Counted from the stretch's first letter, positions 1 through 10,593 are shown. The stretch is DNA of 64,000 nucleotides from Cupriavidus plantarum (GCF_905397285.1 NZ_CAJPUX010000001.1:1364001-1428000), one strand, 5' to 3'. Notes: generated by a model from the sequence alone, not told the origin. Translations and numbers: made by a program.

Positions 1-1739
1 TTCCACACCTTGGGACTCGTCCCGCGAATATCCGCGACGGTCAGCAGATACAACGCGGTCAGATAACGCTCGTTGCCCACCACCTTGGCAAACGCATGCA
101 CGACCTCGGGATCGGTCAGATCCTGCTTCTGCGCGACATGGCTCATCGTCAGGTGATGCTCGACGAGCCAGGCGATCAGATCGGTGTCCTCGCGCGAGAT
201 TCCATGCTGCTTGCAGAAGCGCCGCGCATCGACCACGCCGAGCTTGGAATGGTCGCCGCCGCGTCCCTTGGCGATGTCATGGAACAGCGCCGCTGTCCAC
301 AGTACCCAGGGCCGATCGAAACTGGCGATGAGCTGACTGCAAAACGGAAACTCGTGCGTATGCTCGACGATCGCGAATCGCCGCAGATTACGCAGCACCA
401 TCAGGATGTGCTGGTCCACGGTATAGACGTGGAACAGGTCGTGCTGCATCTGCCCGACGATCCGGCGGAAATTGATCAGATAGCGGCCGAGCACGCTTGT
501 CTGGTTCATCAGCCGCATCGCATGCGTGATGCCCTGCGGCTCCTGCATGATGGCGAGGAACAGCCGGCGGTTCTCGGGATCGTTGCGCCAGCACGCATCC
601 ATCACGGTGCGCGCGTTGTAGAGCCCCCGCAGCGTCCGCGGCGAAAGCCCCTTCACCCCGGGCGTGCGCTCGTAGAGCAGGAACGTCTCCAGGATCGCGT
701 GCGGCTCGCGCTCGTAGAGATCGTCGCTCGTGATCTCGAGCATGCCCTGGCGCTCGACGAAGCGGTCGTTCAGCACGCGCGTCACCTTCGACTCGGTGGG
801 GAACAGCATCGCCTCGATGTTGAGCAGCAGCACGCTGTTCAACTGCGTAACGGCCTTGGCCGCCCAGTAATAGCGGCGCATGAGCTGCTCGCTCGCGCGC
901 TTGTGGTTGTTCTGGCGATAACCGAAGGCCTCCGCCAGCGCCGTCTGGAGATCGAACACGAGCACGTCCTGCCGGCGCCCGGCCAGCAGATGCAGGCGCG
1001 CGCGGATCGTGCGCAGCAGGCGCTCGTTGCGCGTGAGCTCCTGCGCCTCGCGCTCGGTCAGCAGCCCGCGCTCGAACAGCTGCTTCCAGCTGTCGCCAAG
1101 GCCTGCCGCCTGCGTCATCCACAGGATCACCTGCAGATCGCGCAAGCCGCCCGGGCTCTCCTTGCAGTTCGGCTCGAGCGCGTAGGGCGTGTCCTGGTAC
1201 TTCGCGTGGCGCTGGCGCATTTCCAGCAGCTTGGCCTGGAAAAAGTCGCCGGCATCCATGTCGGCGTCATAGCGCGTGCGCAGTTCCTCGAACAGCCTGC
1301 GGCTGCCGGTCAGCAGGCGCGCTTCGAGCAACGAGGTGCGGATCGTGATGTCGGCCGCGGACTCGCGGATGCAGTCGTCGACGGTACGCACCGAGGACCC
1401 GATCTCGAGCCCCAGATCCCAGCACAGGCCGATAAAGCGTTCGAGCTTGGACGCGCACTCGGCATCGGGCTCCGCGCGCAGCAGTAGCAGCACGTCCACG
1501 TCCGAATGCGGAAACAGCTCGCCACGCCCATACCCGCCGACCGCGACGAGCGCGGCATCGCGCGGCAGCTCGAGCCCGGTCCACGCCTCGATGAGCGCGG
1601 CATCCACGGCGCGCCGCAGCCTGGTGACGAGCGGATGCACCTGGTTGCTCGCCTCGAACTCGGCGAACAGCGCCTGCTTGTCGGCACGCAGCCTGTCGCG
1701 GATGCGTTGGCACAGCAGCAGTTCCGGCGTGGTGTCCAT
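1..1739 (-). CDS. glnD: Bifunctional PII uridylyltransferase/uridylyl-removing enzyme GlnD (3' part beyond window)
   Basis: GlnD adds and removes UMP on PII proteins in response to glutamine, linking nitrogen status to glutamine synthetase and Ntr control in the cytoplasm. About 580 residues are present; the family is usually 850-890, so the C-terminal ACT domains lie outside the left edge. The nucleotidyltransferase signature [20 protein letters not shown] lies near residues 65-84, with the metal-binding DVD. An HD-domain motif ([13 protein letters not shown]) near residue 490 marks the uridylyl-removing domain. The ATG at 1739 is taken as start. In-frame GTG (1763) and ATG (1787) lie upstream, but the 1787 ATG sits in the loop of a terminator-like hairpin. 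The gene follows map on the same strand. Confidence 0.95.
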   Translation of the reverse strand, partial: MDTTPELLLCQRIRDRLRADKQALFAEFEASNQVHPLVTRLRRAVDAALIEAWTGLELPRDAALVAVGGYGRGELFPHSDVDVLLLLRAEPDAECASKLERFIGLCWDLGLEIGSSVRTVDDCIRESAADITIRTSLLEARLLTGSRRLFEELRTRYDADMDAGDFFQAKLLEMRQRHAKYQDTPYALEPNCKESPGGLRDLQVILWMTQAAGLGDSWKQLFERGLLTEREAQELTRNERLLRTIRARLHLLAGRRQDVLVFDLQTALAEAFGYRQNNHKRASEQLMRRYYWAAKAVTQLNSVLLLNIEAMLFPTESKVTRVLNDRFVERQGMLEITSDDLYEREPHAILETFLLYERTPGVKGLSPRTLRGLYNARTVMDACWRNDPENRRLFLAIMQEPQGITHAMRLMNQTSVLGRYLINFRRIVGQMQHDLFHVYTVDQHILMVLRNLRRFAIVEHTHEFPFCSQLIASFDRPWVLWTAALFHDIAKGRGGDHSKLGVVDARRFCKQHGISREDTDLIAWLVEHHLTMSHVAQKQDLTDPEVVHAFAKVVGNERYLTALYLLTVADIRGTSPKVW

Positions 1740-1768
1740 GGCGTGGGCGAGTGAATTCTTCACGGCTG

Positions 1769-1798
1769 AAAGCACAAAGGGCGCCATCGTCGGCGCCC
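1769..1798 (-). terminator. Terminator-like hairpin between map and glnD
   Basis: Reading the minus strand, GGGCGCC-GACGAT-GGCGCCC (1798-1779) is a perfect 7-bp GC stem followed by TTTGTGCTTT. It lies 18 bases after the map stop. It should reduce read-through from map into glnD, and it overlaps the furthest-upstream possible glnD starts. The T-tract is interrupted, so termination may be partial. Confidence 0.6.
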
Positions 1799-1815
1799 CG
1801 GGTTCGATGGCGGCC

Positions 1816-2634
1816 TCAGGCCGCGACGGGTTCGGTGATGAAGGCGGGCGGTACCGGCGACCCCGCCGATAAAGTCAGCACCTCGTAGCCGGTATCCGTC
1901 ACCAGCACCGTATGCTCCCATTGCGCGGACAGGCTGCGGTCGCGCGTCTTGACGGTCCAGTGGTCGGGCATCGTGCGAATGTCGCGCTTGCCCGCGTTGA
2001 TCATCGGCTCCACCGTGAAGATCATGCCGGTCTTGATCTCGGCGCCGGTGCCCGGACGGCCGTAGTGCAGGATCTGCGGATCTTCGTGGAAGTTCTTGCC
2101 GATGCCGTGGCCGCAGTACTCGCGCACCACGCTGTAGCCGGCGGCCTCCGCGTGCGTCTGGATGGCATGGCCGATATCGCCGAGACGCGCGCCGTTGCGC
2201 ACCTGCTGGATCCCCTTCCACATGCATTCGTAGGTCACCTGCGCCAGGCGCTTGGCGAGGATCGAGCCTTCGCCGACCACGAACATGCGGCTCGTGTCGC
2301 CGTAATAGCCTTCCTTCGTGATCACGGTGATGTCGAGGTTCACGACGTCGCCGTTCTTGAGCACGCGGTCACCGGGAATGCCATGGCAGATCACGTCGTT
2401 GACGGACGTGCAGATGGCGCCGGGGAAGGGCGGATAGCCGGGGGGCGCATAGTTCAGCGGGGCGGGCACGGTGCCCTGCACGTCGCGCATGTACGCATGG
2501 CACAGGCGGTCGAGCTCGCCGGTGGTCACGCCGGCCTTCACATGCGGGGTGATGTAGTCGAGAACCTCGGAGGCCAGACGGCAAGCGACGCGCATTTGCG
2601 CCACGTCCTCGGCCGTATTCAGATAGATGCTCAT
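1816..2634 (-). CDS. map: Type I methionine aminopeptidase
   Basis: Removes the initiator methionine from nascent proteins. The protein is 272 residues, as usual for bacterial type I enzymes. All five metal ligands are visible: D101 and D113 ([14 protein letters not shown]), H176 ([12 protein letters not shown]), E209 (FTVEPMI) and E240 (QWEHTVLV). The start at 2634 gives [15 protein letters not shown], matching the E. coli N-terminus. An in-frame ATG at 2688 would add 18 residues with no family counterpart. The gene diverges from rpsB across a 259-bp region and precedes glnD, a common betaproteobacterial arrangement. Confidence 0.97.
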   Translation of the reverse strand: MSIYLNTAEDVAQMRVACRLASEVLDYITPHVKAGVTTGELDRLCHAYMRDVQGTVPAPLNYAPPGYPPFPGAICTSVNDVICHGIPGDRVLKNGDVVNLDITVITKEGYYGDTSRMFVVGEGSILAKRLAQVTYECMWKGIQQVRNGARLGDIGHAIQTHAEAAGYSVVREYCGHGIGKNFHEDPQILHYGRPGTGAEIKTGMIFTVEPMINAGKRDIRTMPDHWTVKTRDRSLSAQWEHTVLVTDTGYEVLTLSAGSPVPPAFITEPVAA

Positions 2635-2746
2635 GCTGCGCTGGGGAAAATGTGACGACAGGATCATAAAAACCCTGTCGAGTATCAAATCGCAAAGTAG
2701 GATTATCTCACCAACACGGTCGCTTGGCAGGGATTTGCGGGTCTGC

Positions 2747-2776
2747 TTGAAGGAAACCCGGGTTTGTTGCTACAAT
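2747..2776 (+). promoter_or_regulatory. Sigma-70-type promoter of the rpsB operon
   Basis: TTGAAG (2747-2752) and TACAAT (2771-2776) are separated by 18 bp and point towards rpsB. Transcription would begin near 2783, giving a leader of about 110 nt. In gammaproteobacteria the rpsB leader is the site of S2 autoregulation; whether this leader acts the same way cannot be judged from sequence alone. Confidence 0.6.
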
Positions 2777-2893
2777 CGCAGGCTGACTTGATGTCAGAGA
2801 ACCTTTTGTAAATCGCTGGTCCGCCCATCCGGGGTGTTTCTTTTCAGAAATGTCGGGGCGGACTTCAGACCTAACCCTATTGGAGCACCTCAC

Positions 2894-3637
2894 ATGTCCG
2901 TGACCATGCGCGAAATGCTGGAAGCCGGTTGCCACTTTGGCCACCAGACCCGCTTCTGGAACCCCAAGATGGCCCCCTTCATCTTCGGTCATCGCAACAA
3001 GATCCACATTATCAACCTCGAAAAGACGCTGCCGATGTTCCAGGACGCACTGAAGTACGTGCGTCAGCTGGCTGCAAACCGCGGCACCATCCTTTTCGTG
3101 GGCACCAAGCGTCAGTCGCGCGAAGTCCTCGCCGAGGAAGCTGGCCGTGCCGGCATGCCTTACGTTGACGCCCGCTGGCTCGGCGGCATGCTGACCAACC
3201 ACAAGACGGTCAAGATCTCGATCAAGCGCCTGAAGGACATGGAAGCCGCCAAGGAAGCCGGCGCGCTGGAAACCATGAGCAAGAAGGAAGCGCTGATGTT
3301 CGAGCGCGAAATGACCAAGCTGCAGAAGTCGATCGGCGGCATCAAGGACATGGGCGGCATTCCTGACGCCATCTTCGTGGTGGACGTCGGCTACCACAAG
3401 ATCGCCATCACCGAAGCCAACAAGCTGGGCATCCCCGTGATCGGCGTGGTCGATACGAACCACTCGCCGGAAGGCATCGATTACGTGATCCCGGGTAACG
3501 ACGACTCGAGCAAGGCCGTGGCGCTGTACGTGCGCGGCGTGGCCGACGCGATCCTGGAAGGCCGTGCGAACGCCGTGCAGGAAGTGGTGGAAGCCGCTCG
3601 CGAAGGCGACGAATTCGTCGAAGTGCAGGAAGGCTGA
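2894..3637 (+). CDS. rpsB: 30S ribosomal protein S2
   Basis: Structural protein of the small ribosomal subunit, needed for S1 binding. It has 247 residues, the normal length. The N-terminus [20 protein letters not shown] and the segment [17 protein letters not shown] are typical S2 signatures. The ATG at 2894 follows GGAG at 2882-2885; an upstream in-frame ATG at 2834 lies inside the leader and is rejected. First gene of the plus-strand run, followed by tsf after a 177-bp gap that contains a terminator-like hairpin. Confidence 0.98.
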   Translation: MSVTMREMLEAGCHFGHQTRFWNPKMAPFIFGHRNKIHIINLEKTLPMFQDALKYVRQLAANRGTILFVGTKRQSREVLAEEAGRAGMPYVDARWLGGMLTNHKTVKISIKRLKDMEAAKEAGALETMSKKEALMFEREMTKLQKSIGGIKDMGGIPDAIFVVDVGYHKIAITEANKLGIPVIGVVDTNHSPEGIDYVIPGNDDSSKAVALYVRGVADAILEGRANAVQEVVEAAREGDEFVEVQEG

Positions 3638-3714
3638 TGATTCGGGGCTTGCGCGCCGGATCGGCGCGCGAGTCCAGGATTCAGGGGTGCGCGCCGGGCG
3701 CGCGTCCCGAAACA

Positions 3715-3741
3715 GGGGGCACTATGGTCGCCCCCTTTTTT
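3715..3741 (+). terminator. Intercistronic terminator/attenuator between rpsB and tsf
   Basis: GGGGGC (3715-3720), a 9-nt loop, then GCCCCC and six T residues form a classical intrinsic terminator. Another GC-only hairpin (GCGCGCC-GGATC-GGCGCGC, 3651-3669) precedes it. In E. coli an attenuator in the same gene interval sets the S2 to EF-Ts ratio; the equivalent role here is inferred. Confidence 0.8.
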
Positions 3742-3814
3742 CAAGCTGACAAGTTGTCATCCGCGGCGTGTACCCTTTCCCGCCGATGACGCTGAACCAA
3801 CCAAGGAGTGACAA

Positions 3815-4693
3815 ATGGCGGCAATTACCGCAAGCATGGTTGCAGAACTGCGCGCGAAGACCGACGCGCCGATGATGGAGTGCAAGAAGGCCCTGACGGA
3901 AGCCGAAGGCAACCTAGAAAAGGCTGAAGAACTCCTGCGCGTCAAGCTGGGCAACAAGGCCAGCAAGGCCGCTTCGCGCGTGACCGCCGAAGGCGTGGTC
4001 GCCACGTTCATCGACGGCACGACCGGCGCCCTGGTCGAGCTGAACTGCGAAACCGACTTCGTTTCGAAGAACGACGACTTCCTGGCCTTCTCGGCCAAGA
4101 TCGCCGAACTGATCGCCAAGCAAAACCCGGCCGACGTGGCCGCGCTGTCGGCGCTCGAGATCGACGGCGTGTCGGTGGAAGCCACCCGCACCGCGCTGAT
4201 CGGCAAGATCGGTGAAAACCTGGCGATCCGCCGCTTCAAGCGCTACGCCAATGGCGGCAAGCTGGCCTCGTACCTGCACGGCACGCGCATTGGCGTGGTC
4301 GTGGAGTTCGACGGCGACGAAACCGCCGCCAAGGACGTGGCCATGCACGTGGCCGCCATGAAGCCGGTGTCGCTGTCGTCGGCGGACGTGCCGGCCGAGC
4401 TGATCGCCAAGGAGCGCAGCATCGCCGAGCAGAAGGCTGCCGAGTCGGGCAAGCCGGCTGAAATCGCCGCCAAGATGGTCGAAGGTTCGGTGCAGAAGTA
4501 CCTGAAGGAAGTGTCGCTGCTGAACCAGCCGTTCGTGAAGAACGACAAGCAGACCGTCGAGCAGATGCTGAAGGCCGCCAACACGACCGTGAAGGGCTTC
4601 ACGCTGTTCGTGGTGGGCGAGGGCATCGAGAAGAAGCAGGACGACTTCGCTGCCGAAGTGGCCGCCCAGGTGGCCGCTGCCCAGAAGGGCTGA
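3815..4693 (+). CDS. tsf: Translation elongation factor Ts
   Basis: EF-Ts exchanges GDP for GTP on EF-Tu during translation. The protein has 292 residues. The N-terminal UBA-like domain ([20 protein letters not shown]) is followed by the EF-Ts signature [15 protein letters not shown] near residue 80. The start at 3815 follows a strong AAGGAG (3803-3808). It lies between rpsB and pyrH, the conserved bacterial order. Confidence 0.98.
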   Translation: MAAITASMVAELRAKTDAPMMECKKALTEAEGNLEKAEELLRVKLGNKASKAASRVTAEGVVATFIDGTTGALVELNCETDFVSKNDDFLAFSAKIAELIAKQNPADVAALSALEIDGVSVEATRTALIGKIGENLAIRRFKRYANGGKLASYLHGTRIGVVVEFDGDETAAKDVAMHVAAMKPVSLSSADVPAELIAKERSIAEQKAAESGKPAEIAAKMVEGSVQKYLKEVSLLNQPFVKNDKQTVEQMLKAANTTVKGFTLFVVGEGIEKKQDDFAAEVAAQVAAAQKG

Positions 4694-4744
4694 TGTTCCG
4701 GGTGGCAAGCGGGCGTTCCATGCGGAATGCCGGCGCTGCCACCG

Positions 4745-4777
4745 TATAATGCCGAGGGGCGCCGCAAGGTGCCCCTC
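4745..4777 (+). promoter_or_regulatory. Possible pyrH promoter -10 and proximal hairpin
   Basis: TATAAT at 4745-4750 is a perfect -10 hexamer, but the best -35 (TGCGGA, 4721-4726, 18-bp spacing) is poor. Immediately downstream GAGGGGC (4754-4760) pairs with GCCCCTC (4771-4777) without a T-run. If the -10 is real, this hairpin sits at the very 5' end of the pyrH transcript. Confidence 0.4.
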
Positions 4778-4800
4778 TGCACAAGTAGCACCGCAGCCAG

Positions 4801-4849
4801 TTTTCGTCGTGATCCGGGGCCCCGCCCGTCGCCCGGGTCACGACGAAAA
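4801..4849 (+). promoter_or_regulatory. 18-bp perfect-stem hairpin in the pyrH leader
   Basis: The arm at 4801-4818 (TTTTCGTCGTGATCCGGG) pairs with 4832-4849 over 18 bp with only one G-U wobble, leaving a 13-nt loop. It ends 46 bases before the pyrH start. There is no following T-run, so it is not a standard terminator. It could be an RNase III-type processing site, a transcript stabiliser or a protein-binding element. Confidence 0.6.
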
Positions 4850-4895
4850 CCGGTTACCGACCGGCGTTCCCAGTTAAATTTGCCCGAGGGTGAAC

Positions 4896-5606
4896 ATGCC
4901 AGCCTACAAGCGCGTCCTTCTGAAACTGTCCGGTGAGGCCCTGATGGGCGACGATGCCTTCGGCATCAACCGCTCCACCATCGAAAGCATGGTCAACGAC
5001 ATCGCCGAGATCGTGAAGCTGGGCGTCCAGGTGGCGGTGGTCATCGGCGGCGGCAATATCTTCCGCGGCGTGGCGGGCGGCGCGGCCGGTATGGACCGCG
5101 CGACGGCCGACTACATGGGCATGCTGGCCACGATGATGAACGCGCTGGCCCTGCAGGACGCCATGCGCCACGCCAACATCGAGGGCCGCGTCCAGTCCGC
5201 GCTCCGCATGGACCAGGTGGTCGAGCCTTACATCCGCCCCCGCGCGATCCGCCAGCTCGAAGAGGGCAAGGTCGTGATTTTCGCGGCCGGCACCGGCAAT
5301 CCGTTCTTCACGACCGACACGGCCGCCGCGCTGCGCGGCTCCGAAATCGGCGCCGAGATCGTGCTGAAGGCGACCAAGGTGGATGGCGTCTACACGGCCG
5401 ATCCCAAGAAGGATCCGAGCGCCACGCGCTATGCCACGATCTCGTTCGACGAGGCGATCTCCCGCAATCTGCAGGTCATGGACGCTACCGCGTTCGCGCT
5501 CTGCCGCGACCAGAAGCTGCCGATCAAGGTCTTTTCGATCGTCAAGCCGGGCGCCCTGTTGCGCGTGATCCAGGGTGAAGACGAAGGTACGCTAGTGCAC
5601 GTTTGA
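4896..5606 (+). CDS. pyrH: Uridylate kinase
   Basis: Phosphorylates UMP to UDP, the first step from UMP to all pyrimidine nucleotides; bacterial PyrH is a hexameric amino-acid-kinase-fold enzyme. It has 236 residues. Motifs visible include KLSGEAL near the N-terminus, GGGNIFRG near residues 53-60 and the ATP-site region [17 protein letters not shown]. The ATG at 4896 is preferred because GAGGG (4886-4890) is correctly spaced; a GTG two codons upstream overlaps that ribosome binding site. It lies between tsf and frr. Confidence 0.97.
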   Translation: MPAYKRVLLKLSGEALMGDDAFGINRSTIESMVNDIAEIVKLGVQVAVVIGGGNIFRGVAGGAAGMDRATADYMGMLATMMNALALQDAMRHANIEGRVQSALRMDQVVEPYIRPRAIRQLEEGKVVIFAAGTGNPFFTTDTAAALRGSEIGAEIVLKATKVDGVYTADPKKDPSATRYATISFDEAISRNLQVMDATAFALCRDQKLPIKVFSIVKPGALLRVIQGEDEGTLVHV

Positions 5607-5715
5607 CGTGGACGGACCGGGGCAGAATGGCAATTCGCGCGGTCCTTGAGAGTAGAATGGTTCATTTTCGATTCCGCCCAGGGCGGGATCCTGTCTGGCA
5701 TTTCCGGAGGTAAAC

Positions 5716-6276
5716 ATGACCGTCGCCGACACAAAGAAGAGCGTCGAGCAGAAGATGCAGAAGTCGATCGAGGCCTTCAAGGCCGATCTGGCCAAGATCC
5801 GCACGGGCCGTGCCCATGCCGGCCTGCTCGATCACGTGCAAGTGGATTACTACGGTTCGCCGGTGCCCATCAGCCAGGTGGCGAACGTCGGCCTGGCCGA
5901 TGCCCGCACGATCAGCGTGCAGCCGTGGGAAAAGAAGATGGTGCAGCCCGTCGAGAAGGCCATCCGCGACGCGGACCTCGGCCTGAACCCGTCCACGATG
6001 GGCGACGTGATCCGTGTGCCGATGCCCGCGCTGACCGAAGAGCGCCGCAAGGAACTGACCAAGGTCGTCAAGGGCGAGGCCGAAGGCGCCAAGATCGCCG
6101 TGCGCAACCTGCGCCGCGACGCCAACGAACAGTTCAAGAAGCTGGTCAAGGACAAGACGATTTCCGAGGACGACGAGCGCCGCGGCCAGGACGAAGTCCA
6201 GAAGCTGACGGACAAGTTCGTGGCCGAGATCGACAAGCTTGTCGCCGAAAAAGAGAAGGAGATCATGACGGTGTGA
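5716..6276 (+). CDS. frr: Ribosome recycling factor
   Basis: With EF-G, splits the post-termination ribosome into subunits. The protein has 186 residues, the family length, with the typical segments [35 protein letters not shown] and RNLRRDAN. A strong CCGGAGGT (5704-5711) precedes the ATG. It sits in the conserved pyrH-frr-uppS order, with uppS beginning 14 bases after the stop. Confidence 0.98.
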   Translation: MTVADTKKSVEQKMQKSIEAFKADLAKIRTGRAHAGLLDHVQVDYYGSPVPISQVANVGLADARTISVQPWEKKMVQPVEKAIRDADLGLNPSTMGDVIRVPMPALTEERRKELTKVVKGEAEGAKIAVRNLRRDANEQFKKLVKDKTISEDDERRGQDEVQKLTDKFVAEIDKLVAEKEKEIMTV

Positions 6277-6290
6277 AGCCGTCTGACACC

Positions 6291-7061
6291 ATGCAGCACA
6301 TCAGTTCTACGCTCGGCGTTCCCGATACCAGCTATGTGCCCCAGCACGTTGCCATCATCATGGATGGCAATGGCCGCTGGGCGACACAGCGCCATCTGCC
6401 CCGCATCGCCGGCCACAACCGCGGCCTCGACGCGGTTCGGGCCGTGGTGGAGGCGAGCGCCGCGCGTGGCGTGCAGTTCCTCACGCTGTTCGCCTTCAGT
6501 TCCGAGAACTGGCGCCGCCCCGCGGACGAAGTCTCGTTCCTGATGCGCCTGTTCATGACCGCCTTGCGCCGCGAGGTGGTCAAGATGCACGCCAACAATA
6601 TCCGTCTGCGCGTGGTGGGAGACCTGTCCCGCTTCAGCCCGCGCATTCAGCAGCTCATTGCCGATGCCGAGGCGCGCACCGCGCGGAACACCGGCCTGAC
6701 GGTGACCATCGCCGCCAACTATGGCGGCCGCTGGGACCTGCTGCAGGCCATGCGCAAGATGCTCGCGCGCCAGCCCATGCTGGATCCCGAAACCATCGAC
6801 GAATCGGTGCTCGCGCCGCATCTGGCGATGGCCTACGCGCCGGAACCGGATCTGTTCATCCGCACCGGCGGGGAACAGCGCATCAGCAATTTCCTGCTCT
6901 GGCAGCTCGCCTACTCCGAGCTTTACTTCACCGATACCTACTGGCCCGATTTCGACGCCGCCGAACTCGACAAGGCGTTCGCCTCGTACCGGCAGCGGGA
7001 ACGGCGTTTCGGCCGTACCAGCGCGCAGCTGGTCGCGCCGGGTCTGTCGGGAACCGCCTGA
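6291..7061 (+). CDS. uppS: Undecaprenyl diphosphate synthase
   Basis: Condenses isopentenyl diphosphate onto farnesyl diphosphate in cis configuration to make the C55 lipid carrier for peptidoglycan and O-antigen. It has 256 residues. The catalytic motif [10 protein letters not shown] has Asp25; the C-terminal [15 protein letters not shown] and TDTYWPDF segments bind the second substrate. The ATG at 6291 gives MQHISSTLG and a normal-length product. It begins 14 bases after frr and precedes cdsA. Confidence 0.97.
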   Translation: MQHISSTLGVPDTSYVPQHVAIIMDGNGRWATQRHLPRIAGHNRGLDAVRAVVEASAARGVQFLTLFAFSSENWRRPADEVSFLMRLFMTALRREVVKMHANNIRLRVVGDLSRFSPRIQQLIADAEARTARNTGLTVTIAANYGGRWDLLQAMRKMLARQPMLDPETIDESVLAPHLAMAYAPEPDLFIRTGGEQRISNFLLWQLAYSELYFTDTYWPDFDAAELDKAFASYRQRERRFGRTSAQLVAPGLSGTA

Positions 7062-7119
7062 GCGCCTTCGGGGCGCTCCTGCCGTTCACGGGCCATTCAC
7101 TTACGGGACACCGCAGCGC

Positions 7120-7941
7120 ATGCTCATTACCCGCGTCATCACCGCCGTTTGCCTGCTGCTGTTGATCCTGCCGATCCTGTTTCTGGCACCGCCGGTGGCG
7201 CTGGCGGGGCTTGTCGCCCTTATCGTGCTGCTGGCCGGGTGGGAATTCGGCCGCCTGATCGGCCTGAAAGGGTCGATGCCCGTTGTCTACGCCGTGGTCT
7301 GCCTGCTCGTGCTGCTGGTGTGGGACGCCGCGCCGGATCCGCGTTCGGTGATGGTGCTGCTCGCGGCCGCCGTGGTCGCGTGGGCCGTCGCGCTGGTCCT
7401 GCTGTCGCGCGGGGTGCGTACGGCCACGCCGGGCTTCACGGGTCTCGGGGCGATTCTCGGCGTCATCATGCTGCCGGCATTCGGTCATGCCGTGATGGTG
7501 CTGCGGGGGCAGGGCATCGCCGTGCTGCTGTCGGTCGCGGTGCTGGTCTGGGTGGCCGATATCGGCGCGTATTTCGTCGGCAAGGCCATCGGCCGCCGCA
7601 AACTCGCGCCCACGATCAGCCCGGGCAAGTCGTGGGAAGGCGCCCTTGGCGGCTGGGTGCTCGTCATGGCGCTCGGCCTTGGCCTGGCGGCCACGCACGC
7701 GTTCGCGCCGACGTGGTTCTCCGCGATGGCGGACCGCCATGGCCTGGGCATCGTGGCCGTCCTGACCACGCTGCTCGTGGCCGCGAGCGTGATCGGCGAC
7801 CTGTTCGAGTCGCTGCTCAAGCGGCAGGTCGGCATGAAGGACAGCAGCGGACTGTTGCCGGGGCACGGTGGCGTGCTAGACCGCATCGACGCGCTGATTC
7901 CCGTATTTCCGCTGGCGGCGCTGCTGCTGGCGTGGCTGTGA
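7120..7941 (+). CDS. cdsA: Phosphatidate cytidylyltransferase
   Basis: Inner-membrane enzyme making CDP-diacylglycerol from phosphatidate and CTP, the branch point to all phospholipids. The 273-residue protein is largely hydrophobic with about eight predicted membrane segments. The C-terminal CDP-diacylglycerol synthase signature is present: SLLKRQVGMKDSSGLLPGHG followed by GVLDR. The start at 7120 gives MLITRVITAVCLLLL, a membrane segment at once. It lies between uppS and dxr, as in most proteobacteria. Confidence 0.96.
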   Translation: MLITRVITAVCLLLLILPILFLAPPVALAGLVALIVLLAGWEFGRLIGLKGSMPVVYAVVCLLVLLVWDAAPDPRSVMVLLAAAVVAWAVALVLLSRGVRTATPGFTGLGAILGVIMLPAFGHAVMVLRGQGIAVLLSVAVLVWVADIGAYFVGKAIGRRKLAPTISPGKSWEGALGGWVLVMALGLGLAATHAFAPTWFSAMADRHGLGIVAVLTTLLVAASVIGDLFESLLKRQVGMKDSSGLLPGHGGVLDRIDALIPVFPLAALLLAWL

Positions 7942-7962
7942 TCCTTATCTGAACTGGTTTCT

Positions 7963-9138
7963 ATGCAACGCATCACCATTCTCGGCGCAACCGGATCCAT
8001 TGGCGAAAGCACGCTCGACGTCGTGCGCCGCCATCCGGACCGCTACACGGTTCACGCGCTGTCGGCGCATCGCCAGGTCGACAAGCTTGCGGCCGCCTGC
8101 GCCGAGTTTCGTCCGGCCCGCGCAGTCGTGGGCAGTCCGGAGGCGGCGCGCGAACTCGAAGCCCTGCTGCGCCAGGCCGGTGTGAAGACGGCCGTCAGCC
8201 ATGGACCGGAGGCGCTCGAGTCGGTGGCTGCGGACACTGAGACCGATGCGGTCATGGCCGCGATCGTCGGCGCCGCGGGCCTGCGTTCGTCGCTGGCGGC
8301 CGCGCGCGCGGGCAAGCGCGTGCTGCTCGCCAACAAGGAATCGCTCGTGATGTCCGGCGCCATCTTCATGGACGCCGTACGCGAGCATGGCGCGACGCTG
8401 CTCCCGATCGACAGCGAACACAACGCGATTTTCCAGTGCCTGCCGACCGATGATCCGCGCTACCGCGCCGGCGTGTCGAAGGTGCTGCTGACAGCGTCCG
8501 GCGGTCCGTTCCGCACGCGCGATCCGTCGACGCTGCACGACATCACGCCCGATCAGGCCTGCGCGCATCCGAAATGGGTCATGGGCCGCAAGATCTCGGT
8601 GGATTCGGCGACGATGATGAACAAAGGGCTCGAGGTCATCGAGGCCCACTGGCTGTTTGGCGCACCGGCCGAGAAGATCGAGGTCCTGATCCATCCGCAG
8701 AGCATCGTGCATTCGATGGTCGCGTACGCTGACGGCTCGGTGCTCGCACAGCTCGGCAACCCCGACATGCGCACGCCCATCGCGTATGGCATGGCGTATC
8801 CCGAGCGCATCGACTCGGGCGTGACGCCGCTGGATCTGACCGTGGCCGGCGGCCTGCATTTCGAGGTGCCCGACCTGAACCGTTTCCCCTGCCTGGCGCT
8901 CGCCTTCGACGCGCTGCGCGCGGGCGGCGTGGCGCCGGCGGTACTGAATGCCGCCAACGAGATCGCCGTCGAGGCGTTCCTCGCCGGGGGCGTCCGCTTC
9001 ACGGACATCGCGCGCGTGGTCGAGGGCGTCCTCGGCCAGCCGCACGAAGGGTCGGCGGAAACGCTCGACGGCGTGCTCGCGGCCGATGCCGGCGCGCGCG
9101 CGGCGGCGCGACAACTGGTGGCGAGCCTCGCTCGCTGA
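7963..9138 (+). CDS. dxr: 1-deoxy-D-xylulose 5-phosphate reductoisomerase
   Basis: Second step of the MEP isoprenoid pathway: rearranges and reduces DXP to MEP with NADPH and a divalent metal. It has 391 residues. The NADPH loop [10 protein letters not shown] is at residues 8-17. [12 protein letters not shown], the metal-ligand segment [13 protein letters not shown] and the substrate loop [19 protein letters not shown] are all conserved. Its position after uppS and cdsA groups isoprenoid supply with lipid-carrier synthesis. Confidence 0.97.
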   Translation: MQRITILGATGSIGESTLDVVRRHPDRYTVHALSAHRQVDKLAAACAEFRPARAVVGSPEAARELEALLRQAGVKTAVSHGPEALESVAADTETDAVMAAIVGAAGLRSSLAAARAGKRVLLANKESLVMSGAIFMDAVREHGATLLPIDSEHNAIFQCLPTDDPRYRAGVSKVLLTASGGPFRTRDPSTLHDITPDQACAHPKWVMGRKISVDSATMMNKGLEVIEAHWLFGAPAEKIEVLIHPQSIVHSMVAYADGSVLAQLGNPDMRTPIAYGMAYPERIDSGVTPLDLTVAGGLHFEVPDLNRFPCLALAFDALRAGGVAPAVLNAANEIAVEAFLAGGVRFTDIARVVEGVLGQPHEGSAETLDGVLAADAGARAAARQLVASLAR

Positions 9139-9198
9139 TGATCGTGGCGATGTACGACCGTACTCGCCGGGGTCCGCAGTCTTGATGGATGACATGCC

Positions 9199-10593
9199 AT
9201 GCAAACCGTGATCGCATTCATCGTTGCCCTGTGCATTCTGATTTTCGTGCACGAGATGGGGCACTACCTGGCGGCGCGGGCTTGCGGCGTCAAGGTGTTG
9301 CGGTTTTCGATCGGCTTCGGCCGGCCGCTCGCGAAGTGGGTGTCCCGGGGCCGTGACCGGACCGAGTGGACGCTGGCGGCGATTCCGCTGGGCGGCTACG
9401 TGAAGATGCTCGACGAGCGCGAGCGCGATCCGGAGGTCGATCCGCCGATCGATGCGGCCGAGCTGCCGCGCGCGTTCAACCGCCAGCCGGTCGGCAAGCG
9501 GTTCGTGATCGTGGCGGCTGGACCGCTGGCCAACTTCCTGCTGGCCATCGTCTTCTATATGGTGCTGCACGCCGGCGGCATGCGCGAACCGGTGCCCGTG
9601 GTGGCGGCGCCGGTGGCCGGCACGGTAGCGGCGGAGGCCGGGGTGCGCGAGGGCGACCGCGTGCTGTCGCTGACCGCGCATGACAGTACCGAACCGATTC
9701 GCTCGTGGAACGACCTGCGCATGGCCGTTTTCTCAAACGGCTTCGACGATGCGCCGGCCGTCCTGCGCGTGCGCGGCACCGACGGCGCCGAGCGCGACGT
9801 GCGCCTGGGCCGCCTGCCCAATACCGGCGGCAATCCGGAGCAGGATCCGCTGGCCACGCTGGGCCTGAACCTCAAAGGCGGCCCGGTCACCGTGGCCGAA
9901 GTCCTGCCGGACAGCGCGGCGCAGCGCGCCGGGCTGCGGGCCGGCGACCAGGTGGTCGCCTTCGGCGGCAAGCCGCTGACGCAGGCGAGCGAGCTGATCC
10001 GCGCGGTGCGCGCGCAGCCGGGCCAGTCCGTCGTGCTGGGGATTCAGCGCGGCGCCGAACGACTGGACGTGCCGGTCACGCTGGACACCGCCCCCGGCGA
10101 AACGCCGAAGGATGGCGGCGCCGCGAAACCGGCCGGCAAGCTGGGCGCGGCGCTCAATCAGGCCGTGCAAACGGAGATCGTGCGCTATCCGCTCGGTCAG
10201 GCGACGGTCCGCGCCGCCGCGCAGGTCTGGAACACGAGCGTGCTGTCGCTGAAGCTGCTTGGAAAGATGCTCATCGGCGAGGCTTCACTGCAGAATCTCA
10301 GCGGCCCGCTGACCGTCGCGGACTACGCCGGCCGCGCGGCCAACCTCGGATGGCAGCCGTTCATCAGCTTCCTGGCCCTTGTCAGCGTGAGCCTCGGTGT
10401 ACTGAATTTGTTACCTATTCCGGTTCTGGATGGGGGGCATTTGCTGTATTATTGCGTGGAATTTTTGACTGGCAGGCCCGTACCAGATCACTGGCAGGCG
10501 ACGCTGCAGAAGGTCGGCATCGCCTGCATCTTGCTCCTGACCTCACTCGCTTTGTTCAATGACGTCAGCCGATTGTTCCTGGCGCGCGGGTAG
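9199..10593 (+). CDS. rseP: RIP-type zinc metalloprotease RseP
   Basis: Site-2 protease that cuts anti-sigma factor RseA within the inner membrane to release the envelope-stress sigma factor, and clears signal peptide remnants. The 464-residue protein has HEMGH (H18-H22) in the first membrane segment and the third zinc ligand in [11 protein letters not shown] near residue 411. Two PDZ-like domains lie between them (around residues 125-300). It precedes bamA, matching its role in outer-membrane assembly stress. Confidence 0.96.
   Translation: MQTVIAFIVALCILIFVHEMGHYLAARACGVKVLRFSIGFGRPLAKWVSRGRDRTEWTLAAIPLGGYVKMLDERERDPEVDPPIDAAELPRAFNRQPVGKRFVIVAAGPLANFLLAIVFYMVLHAGGMREPVPVVAAPVAGTVAAEAGVREGDRVLSLTAHDSTEPIRSWNDLRMAVFSNGFDDAPAVLRVRGTDGAERDVRLGRLPNTGGNPEQDPLATLGLNLKGGPVTVAEVLPDSAAQRAGLRAGDQVVAFGGKPLTQASELIRAVRAQPGQSVVLGIQRGAERLDVPVTLDTAPGETPKDGGAAKPAGKLGAALNQAVQTEIVRYPLGQATVRAAAQVWNTSVLSLKLLGKMLIGEASLQNLSGPLTVADYAGRAANLGWQPFISFLALVSVSLGVLNLLPIPVLDGGHLLYYCVEFLTGRPVPDHWQATLQKVGIACILLLTSLALFNDVSRLFLARG

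Noticed and set aside
96-1487. Plus-strand open frame opposite glnD
   Set aside because: Composition is that of an antisense shadow and the minus strand encodes clear GlnD motifs.
4801-4849. Reading the pyrH leader hairpin as an intrinsic terminator
   Set aside because: The stem is not followed by a T-run; TTTT and AAAA are parts of the paired arms.
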